In this document: positions 14,958 to 19,180 of the stretch, piece by piece | Position numbering within the stretch: the stretch's first letter is position 1 | Layout of the letters: each line of letters starts with the position of its first letter | Assembly (NCBI GenBank): GCA_041686915.1 | Contig: JAWLDB010000033.1 | Coordinates: 1-19,180 of the forward strand | Direction of reading: 5' to 3' | DNA from: JAWLDB01 sp041686915 | Lineage (GTDB): Bacteria > Bacillota > UBA994 > UBA5500 | DNA length: 19,180 nt | Translations under genes and position numbers: made by a program | The notes under the pieces: model-generated | The model's input: the letters and a program-made list of their open reading frames with translations, nothing else | Told to the model about the DNA's origin: nothing | Database searches by the model: none

Positions 14958-15758
14958 GTGTATCTAGCAATGGATGAGCTCGGCTGCGACAATGTAGAAA
15001 AGGTATTGCGCTATCAACTTTCAGGTGATCGCTGGCGGGCGATTGACGCAATAGCACAGGAATATGGGGTCTCGGGTGTTCAGATTACCCCTAAGATGTA
15101 TGAAGGGGAACTTGGGTTGAATGTGGATGATATGCCCGACTATATGCTGAAATATCGGCTCACTTGCCACTATAGCGGATCCTATGCTTTAGTGACTGTA
15201 GAAGATAGCGAACGGCTGCAGCTGGCTTTGGCGCGGGCGTTCATCCTAGCTACTCGCTTTGGGATGGAGGATGTTTCACTGCACCCGATGATTATGACTT
15301 CACAGACCGACAGGGAAGCGGCGCGACAACGTTTTGCCTCCATCCTGAATGAGTGGCTACCGCGGTTCACGGAATCAGGGATAACTCTTTCACTGGAGAA
15401 CCACGCCCACGAGCAGTATTGGATATTCACGGACCGGCAGGATTATAGCCGTTTCATTAAGCAATTACCGGGCCTTGGCTCACTGATTGATGTATCGCAT
15501 AGCTTCAATGATGGTTTGAGCGTCTCCGAGATTATGGCTACAACAGCAGGCCTCAACATCACTGGGTTACACTTCAGCGATGCCATCAAGCATCGGAGCT
15601 TGCAGGCCGGAACACACCTACCAATCGGTAAGGGTCACGTTGACTTCAGCCCTTTCGTGAACACATACCGCAACGAGGATGCAGTCTATGCTGCTCTTGA
15701 AATCAAGGGGATGGCGAGTGATTTGCAGGCAAGCATCAGGCACTTGAAAAGCATGTAA
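14958..15758 (+). CDS. sugar phosphate isomerase/epimerase-like TIM-barrel protein
   Basis: 266 residues of the xylose isomerase-like TIM-barrel (AP endonuclease family 2) superfamily. Candidate metal and active-site residues sit at the expected strand ends: Glu147 in LSLENHAHE, Asp178 and His181 in LIDVSHSF, His205 in GLHFSDA, His220 in THLPIGKGHVDF and Glu248 in ALEIKG. Members isomerise or epimerise sugars or cut abasic DNA; the short length and PIGKGHVDF favour the isomerase-like branch, but the substrate is unknown. The GTG start at 14958 has AGAGGTGAG 7 nt upstream; ATG 14970 is an alternative. The gene is bracketed by direct repeat arms (14861-14892 and 15761-15792), the second beginning 3 nt after its stop. 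Confidence 0.82.
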   Translation: MYLAMDELGCDNVEKVLRYQLSGDRWRAIDAIAQEYGVSGVQITPKMYEGELGLNVDDMPDYMLKYRLTCHYSGSYALVTVEDSERLQLALARAFILATRFGMEDVSLHPMIMTSQTDREAARQRFASILNEWLPRFTESGITLSLENHAHEQYWIFTDRQDYSRFIKQLPGLGSLIDVSHSFNDGLSVSEIMATTAGLNITGLHFSDAIKHRSLQAGTHLPIGKGHVDFSPFVNTYRNEDAVYAALEIKGMASDLQASIRHLKSM

Positions 15759-15760
15759 AC

Positions 15761-15792
15761 TTGGGACACGGGGACGTATAATCTGGACCACG
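15761..15792 (+). repeat. RAYT-associated repeat arm, copy 2
   Basis: It differs from copy 1 (14861-14892) at one base (TATAATCTGG instead of TATAATTTGG) and has the same orientation. It starts 3 nt past the TIM-barrel stop. The following 134 bp, up to the hairpin at 15927, hold no gene or clear promoter. The copy is inverted relative to the arm read at 15963-15927. Confidence 0.88.
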
Positions 15793-15926
15793 ACATACCC
15801 AGCCTTCATAACCCCCATCTGAGTGCAGAATCGCCTTGCCATGAGATGAAATAAACCAAACATATATTCGCATGCGGGCAGGAATCTTAGGATTGAGGAT
15901 AGAATTTTCACTCATCGTAATCAGAC

Positions 15927-15963
15927 GGGGCAGCGGGACAAATTATACGTCCCGCTGTCCCAG
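15927..15963 (-). repeat. RAYT-associated repeat hairpin before the transposase
   Basis: GGGGCAGCGGGAC (15927-15939) pairs with GTCCCGCTGTCCC (15949-15961) around the 9-nt loop AAATTATAC: 13 bp with one G-T. Read on the minus strand it contains GGGACGTATAATTTG, the family core, but ends in TGTCCC instead of GGACCA, which lets one arm fold on itself. Only three bases separate the stem from the transposase ribosome binding site AGGAGG (15965-15970). Confidence 0.85.
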
Positions 15964-15978
15964 TAGGAGGTGTTTATT

Positions 15979-16731
15979 CTGCCTCGAGTTGCACGCGTGG
16001 TTAGCAACAGTGGGATTTATCATGTCATGGCCAGGGGGATTAGTCGCGAAGCAATTTTTAGGGATGCTCAAGACCGTCTAATGTACTTGGAAGCTTTATC
16101 GCGGGTGAAGGAAGAGGTTCAACTCACTATCTACGGTTTCGCCCTGATGGACAACCACGTGCATCTCTTGCTGCGAGAGGGTAATGAACCGCTGGGGACC
16201 AGTATGAAACGGATTAGCATTTCATACGCTATTGGCTTTAACAGAAAGTATGACCGTAACGGCTACTTGTTTCAAGGTAGATTCCGAAGCGAGCCGGTCG
16301 AAGACGATGCCTATTTCCTGACGGCTCTCCGCTATATCCATCAGAACTCAGTCAAAGCAGGCCTAACTCCAGATTGCGTTTCATTTCGCTGGTGCAGTTA
16401 TCGTGCCTACCTCAACGGCAGCGGGGCTACCGGATTGCTCGATACCCGGCTTGCCCTTGACTTGCTTGGAGGAGTTAACCGCTTTCAGGAGTTCATGAGT
16501 GTTTCAAATGAAGGTACGTGTTTGGATGTACAGAATGATCGGATAGGTGATGGTGAGCTCAAGAAAATGTTCGCTCAGCTAATGCTGGCGGCTGGCAGCA
16601 AATCTATCTTTCAACTCTCTGCCCGTGCGCGCGACGAGGTGCTTCGCCAGCTAAAAGCGCTTGACGGCGCGAGTACAAGGCAGATTGCCCGTGTGACAGG
16701 GGTTAGCAAGAGCACCGTGGTAAGAGCGTGA
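15979..16731 (+). CDS. REP-associated tyrosine transposase (RAYT, Y1/IS200-like)
   Basis: A 250-residue single-strand DNA transposase of the HUH type. MDNHVHLLLRE (about 57-67) holds the metal-binding HVH pair (His60, His62), and the nucleophile is most likely Tyr112 in EDDAYFLTALRY, with Tyr119 as alternative. RYIHQNSVKAGL is the conserved helix typical of RAYTs. The C-terminus adds a helix-turn-helix-like module (STRQIARVTGVSKSTVVRA). Family members usually begin MPR-xxR-xx-S-GIYHVM, which here aligns with CTG at 15979 (LPRVARVVSNSGIYHVM), 8 nt after AGGAGG; GTG 15970 lies inside the ribosome binding site. A CTG start is therefore preferred, perhaps a decayed ATG. The catalytic residues look intact. 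Confidence 0.88.
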   Translation: MPRVARVVSNSGIYHVMARGISREAIFRDAQDRLMYLEALSRVKEEVQLTIYGFALMDNHVHLLLREGNEPLGTSMKRISISYAIGFNRKYDRNGYLFQGRFRSEPVEDDAYFLTALRYIHQNSVKAGLTPDCVSFRWCSYRAYLNGSGATGLLDTRLALDLLGGVNRFQEFMSVSNEGTCLDVQNDRIGDGELKKMFAQLMLAAGSKSIFQLSARARDEVLRQLKALDGASTRQIARVTGVSKSTVVRA

Positions 16732-16733
16732 GC

Positions 16734-16788
16734 CAGGGGGACGTATAATTTGGACCATGATTAGTGGGACAAATTATACGTCCCCCTG
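16734..16788. repeat. RAYT-associated inverted pair after the transposase
   Basis: Perfect 19-bp arms CAGGGGGACGTATAATTTG (16734-16752) and CAAATTATACGTCCCCCTG (16770-16788) with a 17-nt centre. The left arm continues as GGACCA (like copies 1 and 2) and the right arm, read backwards, as TCCCAC, so the pair mixes both arm types. It starts 3 nt after the transposase stop and ends 8 nt before the PadR promoter -35. Confidence 0.92.
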
Positions 16789-16795
16789 AACCATC

Positions 16796-16824
16796 TTGAC
16801 AGTAGTGGCGAAGGGCTGTAGTAT
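16796..16824 (+). promoter_or_regulatory. promoter of the PadR-DUF2812 operon
   Basis: A consensus -35 TTGACA (16796-16801), a 17-bp spacer and -10 TAGTAT (16819-16824). A better-matching TATTAT at 16822 would need a 20-bp spacer. The -35 lies only 8 nt from the end of the repeat pair. Confidence 0.6.
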
Positions 16825-16833
16825 TATGCTATA

Positions 16834-16867
16834 CGATATATCGCAACACATAATATCGCTAAACATA
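16834..16867 (+). promoter_or_regulatory. candidate PadR operator: palindrome and tandem 15-mers
   Basis: The perfect palindrome CGATATATCG (16834-16843) overlaps the first of two tandem 15-mers, ATATCGCAACACATA (16838-16852) and ATATCGCTAAACATA (16853-16867), which match at 13 of 15 positions. The block sits between the promoter and the ribosome binding site. PadR-family repressors commonly bind AT-rich dyads at their own promoters, so autoregulation is likely but inferred. Confidence 0.5.
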
Positions 16868-16886
16868 ATAGTGAGGTGATGCTTCG

Positions 16887-17204
16887 ATGGGCAGTGCCGA
16901 CAGGGGTCCAATGACTGAGGCCATGTATTATGTGTTACTGGCCCTGCTAGAGCCGCAGCATGGGTATGCACTCTTGTCCGCAGTTTCCGATATCTCCGGT
17001 GGTCGGCTGGCTATGGGGCCGGGTACGCTCTATGGTGTACTGACACGAATGCAGAAGGAGAAGTTGATCGTGCTGGAAGAAGATGATGGCAGGCGCAAGG
17101 CCTATCGGCTCACTGATGCCGGTAGAGTGGCTCTGCAATTAGAGCTGGAGCGGCTGCAGGCGATGGTAAGCGACGGCGCCAGGCTACTTAGGGAGGAATG
17201 TTAG
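16887..17204 (+). CDS. PadR family transcriptional regulator
   Basis: 105-residue winged-helix regulator. Features: YYVLLALLEPQHGYALLSAV (about 14-33), the recognition region GRLAMGPGTLYGVLTRMQKEKLI (about 39-61), the wing EEDDGRRKAYRLTDAG (about 64-79) and a C-terminal dimerisation helix. This is a short, subfamily-1-like PadR. The ATG at 16887 follows GTGAGGTGAT at good spacing. The downstream DUF2812 gene begins directly after the stop, a pairing seen repeatedly in Bacillota, where PadR regulates an adjacent membrane protein. The promoter region carries a palindrome and tandem repeats suited to self-repression. Confidence 0.93.
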   Translation: MGSADRGPMTEAMYYVLLALLEPQHGYALLSAVSDISGGRLAMGPGTLYGVLTRMQKEKLIVLEEDDGRRKAYRLTDAGRVALQLELERLQAMVSDGARLLREEC

Positions 17205-18410
17205 ATGAAAGATAGAGTTCGTCGCCTACTCTGGCCATTCCAGGACTGGGAGTTGGAGCAACAACAAGCATGGCTGGCAGATATGGCCAAGCAGGGCTGG
17301 CATTTGCGGTCCACTGGACCGGGATTGGCCTCTTTCCGGAAGGGCGAGCAGGCAAATGTGCGCTATCGGTGTGAGATCGCTCCCGATGCCAACCAGGAAC
17401 AGATTGAGCTATTCCAGGCTGCCGGCTGGGAGTATGTTGGCCGGCGGAACTGTGTGCTAGTCTTCCGCGCACCTGTTGATGAGCAGATACCGGAAATCCA
17501 TACAGATAGCAGAGAGCAGGCTCCTACTCTTCGGCTCTTGGTGCGCAACCTCCTGGTCTCACTGTTACCGTTCCTCGTTCTCACTGTCATCGTTCTCGGC
17601 CCCGGCAGTTCGCCGGACTTCGTTGAACAACAGCTACTTGAGGCTAACTGGTTGGATTTGCTTAGTCTCTCATTCCTGCTATATGTTTTCGTCATATCTC
17701 TGCGCGGACTGTTCCATACGGCGGGGTTGATACGAAAACTGAAGCGAGGTAGATCGCTGGAAAACAACGTTCCTTACCGGACAGTGTTGCGCAGGCGACA
17801 GCTGGTTGTTCCAGTCATGCTTCTAATGGCTGTGGCACTGATTGCTAGCCACATCGGCGCTCGCATCAGTGACGCACAGTCTACCAACTTCCCGCCGATC
17901 CCAGAACGTGAACTTCCAATGGTAAGGCTCAGTCAGCTTCTGGACCAGGCCGGATACACGGAGTATCATCGTTCACGTACAGGCACATTCCTCGCTGAAC
18001 GCGTGAAGGGTGACGTATTTAACTACTACCGGGAGAGAGGCAACCTGTTATTCCCTGTCCAGCAGAAGATGAGCGAGAAGTTTGATGTGCCAGGCGTGGC
18101 TGCTCCCGATCAACCGACCTATAGTCCAATCCTAATCACCAGGCGGTTCGAAGCGAGGAATCCCGACTTGGCCCGGCTACTCGCTGAGCAGGTTGCGAGC
18201 CGCGAAAAGGCTGACATTTTTCGGATGACTAACCTACAGCCGGCAGAACTACCCGGCGTTGATGGGTTCTGGCGACAGGATGAGGGAGAGGCGCATGCCT
18301 TCGTTCTGCTCAAGGGCAACGTGGTGGTTGATGTATACTATAACGGTATCGATCCGATAGAGCAGCTGATTGAACTGCAGCTTGCCAAATTGCCATTTAA
18401 GCAGCGGTAA
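17205..18410 (+). CDS. DUF2812 domain membrane protein
   Basis: 401 residues. The N-terminal about 90 residues (WELEQQQAWLADMAKQGWHL, then AAGWEYVGRRNCVLVFRA) match the DUF2812 pattern. Three hydrophobic segments follow, at about 112-132, 149-169 and 200-216, and then a C-terminal region of about 180 residues with no recognised motif, long for this family. The start codon immediately follows the PadR stop, with GGGAGGAATG (17191-17200) as ribosome binding site inside the regulator gene, so translation is probably coupled. Members are usually encoded beside PadR regulators and their function is unknown. The C-terminal half (ITRRFEARNPDLARLLAEQV and onward) could be an extracytoplasmic sensor, which is speculation. 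Confidence 0.82.
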   Translation: MKDRVRRLLWPFQDWELEQQQAWLADMAKQGWHLRSTGPGLASFRKGEQANVRYRCEIAPDANQEQIELFQAAGWEYVGRRNCVLVFRAPVDEQIPEIHTDSREQAPTLRLLVRNLLVSLLPFLVLTVIVLGPGSSPDFVEQQLLEANWLDLLSLSFLLYVFVISLRGLFHTAGLIRKLKRGRSLENNVPYRTVLRRRQLVVPVMLLMAVALIASHIGARISDAQSTNFPPIPERELPMVRLSQLLDQAGYTEYHRSRTGTFLAERVKGDVFNYYRERGNLLFPVQQKMSEKFDVPGVAAPDQPTYSPILITRRFEARNPDLARLLAEQVASREKADIFRMTNLQPAELPGVDGFWRQDEGEAHAFVLLKGNVVVDVYYNGIDPIEQLIELQLAKLPFKQR

Positions 18411-18460
18411 TGTTGCTGACACTAATGCAATTGACAAGGGATCCGCGCAGATTGGGGGAC

Positions 18461-18523
18461 GGGACAGGGGGACGCATAATTTGGACCACAAATCACGGTC
18501 CAAATTATACGTCCCCCTGTCCC
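18461..18523. repeat. RAYT-associated long palindrome between convergent genes
   Basis: 27-base arms at 18461-18487 and 18497-18523 complement each other except one position (CATAAT in the left arm, TATAAT-type in the right) around the 9-nt centre ACAAATCAC. Both arms are of the GGACC type. It lies 50 nt after the DUF2812 stop and 10 nt before the stop of the leftward D-cysteine desulfhydrase-like gene. No T tract follows, so it is not a canonical terminator, although so stable a hairpin may affect readthrough or mRNA decay. Confidence 0.93.
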
Positions 18524-18533
18524 AAGTCATACT

Positions 18534-19180
18534 TTACTCCTGCGGGAGTACGTCGCCTGCGTAGTGATAGAGCGCGGGTGAACCTCCAGTGTGCAGGAAC
18601 AGCACCTTATCGGTGGGCTTGAACACGCCCTTGCGCACCAAGTCAATCAAGCCGGCCATTTGCTTGCCGGTATAAACCGGGTCTAGCAGGATGCCTTCGG
18701 TACGAGCCAAGAGCTGCACTGCTTCGGTCATCCCAGCGGTCGGGCGGGAGTACCCAGCGCCGACATACTCGTCATATACTAGTACGCTCTCGCGCGGGGG
18801 TATTGCACAACCAACATGCTCAGCTGTCTTCTTGGTCAGGTTGTAGATTAGCTCGGTTTGCACATCTTGCTTGCGGCTGACGCTCATGCCATGTACAGGG
18901 ATGTTTAGGTTGTTGCCATAAACGCCAACCAGGAAGCCAGCATGGGTGCCGCCACTGCCGCTCGGTACAACGATATGGTCAAAGTCGAGCCCTTCCTCAA
19001 ACATCTGCTGCTGCAGTTCCTGAGCGCAGTTGACATAGCCGGTTGCGCCGATGGCATTGGATCCGCCACCCGGGATGATGTACGGCTTGCGGCCTGCAGC
19101 GATTACGTCATTAGCGAGTTCCTGCATTGCTTCCAACATGTTGGAGCCGCCCGGGACTACCTTAACAGCTTCTACGCCGA
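18534..19180 (-). CDS. D-cysteine desulfhydrase / ACC deaminase-like PLP enzyme, partial
   Basis: The C-terminal about 214 residues of a fold-type II pyridoxal-phosphate enzyme; the reading frame continues through the window edge (GVEAVKVVPGGSNML), so the N-terminus with the PLP lysine is missing. Seen here are IIPGGGSNAIGATGYVNCA (a DcyD-like segment), the cofactor phosphate-binding loop SGSGGTHAGFLVG, and the C-terminal LFLHTGGSPALYHY. Family members are about 330 residues and convert D-cysteine to pyruvate, H2S and ammonia, or open 1-aminocyclopropane-1-carboxylate; the bacterial context favours D-cysteine desulfhydrase. The apparent ATG at 19139 is internal. It runs leftward, converging on the DUF2812 gene with the long palindrome between them. 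Confidence 0.88.
   Translation of the reverse strand, partial: GVEAVKVVPGGSNMLEAMQELANDVIAAGRKPYIIPGGGSNAIGATGYVNCAQELQQQMFEEGLDFDHIVVPSGSGGTHAGFLVGVYGNNLNIPVHGMSVSRKQDVQTELIYNLTKKTAEHVGCAIPPRESVLVYDEYVGAGYSRPTAGMTEAVQLLARTEGILLDPVYTGKQMAGLIDLVRKGVFKPTDKVLFLHTGGSPALYHYAGDVLPQE

Larger units (their letters stand above)
15927..16788 (+). mobile_element. RAYT cassette bracketed by repeats
   Basis: The transposase gene is tightly enclosed by a repeat hairpin (15927-15963) and a 19-bp inverted pair (16734-16788), with 15 nt before the start codon and 2 nt after the stop. This is the organisation expected when a Y1 transposase and the REP-like sequences it recognises travel together. The left boundary could instead be copy 2 at 15761. 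No target-site duplication is expected for single-strand Y1 transposition, so exact ends cannot be read here. Confidence 0.6.

Noticed and set aside
15872..16081. 69-residue frame overlapping the transposase start
   Set aside because: It reads through the repeat hairpin in another frame of the transposase and shows no family features.
14861..18523. CRISPR array
   Set aside because: Copies are few, irregularly spaced, partly inverted and palindromic in pairs, with genes between them; this fits RAYT-associated repeats.
18461..18523. Intrinsic terminator between convergent genes
   Set aside because: The stem is very stable but no T tract follows on either strand; it is annotated as a repeat.

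Overview
The window looks like chromosomal DNA of a Bacillota member, most likely Clostridia-like. The reasons are strong AGGAGG/AGGTG-type ribosome binding sites, several TTG and GTG starts, sigma-A-type promoters, intrinsic terminators with U tails, and families common in that phylum (DUF2512, PadR with DUF2812, BmrCD-like paired ABC exporters). This is inference from family content; no rRNA or tRNA gene is present to place it.

Layout. Bases 1-97 are the last two domains (V and VI) of a group II intron. A strong promoter follows, then a HAD-like phosphatase gene (180-824) and the C-terminal half of a truncated MFS transporter (821-1513). A terminator separates these from a leftward DUF2512 membrane protein (1571-1942). 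Rightward come a GNAT acetyltransferase with an extra methionine aminopeptidase (2133-3779), then a TetR regulator coupled by an ATGA overlap to a PaaK-like acyl-CoA ligase (3920-5931). A perfect palindrome overlaps the TetR promoter and looks like an autoregulatory operator.

From 6007 to 12101 everything reads leftward. It holds a membrane-anchored HEXXH protein (DUF4932-like), two small unrecognised proteins, and a two-gene ABC exporter whose halves overlap by ATGA. The exporter operon has a good promoter at 12379-12407 and a leader of about 270 nt. The leader carries a 6-codon ORF with its own ribosome binding site, a long-range stem that includes that ORF's stop codon, and an intrinsic terminator with seven U residues before the first ABC gene. 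This looks like a transcription attenuator, possibly controlled by ribosome stalling on the leader peptide.

From 12540 everything reads rightward until the last gene. It holds a second secreted or anchored HEXXH protein, an M24 (Xaa-Pro type) peptidase, a xylose-isomerase-like TIM-barrel protein, a REP-associated tyrosine transposase (RAYT), a PadR regulator and its DUF2812 membrane partner. A leftward, window-truncated D-cysteine desulfhydrase-like gene closes the window. A family of repeat arms sharing the core GGGACGTATAATTTG is scattered from 14861 to 18523: two single direct copies 900 nt apart, one self-contained hairpin abutting the RAYT ribosome binding site, one 19-bp inverted pair 3 nt after the RAYT stop, and one 27-bp inverted pair between convergent genes. 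The first copy supplies the final codons and stop of the M24 peptidase.

The two most interesting systems are the RAYT with its repeat family, and the attenuator-controlled ABC exporter.
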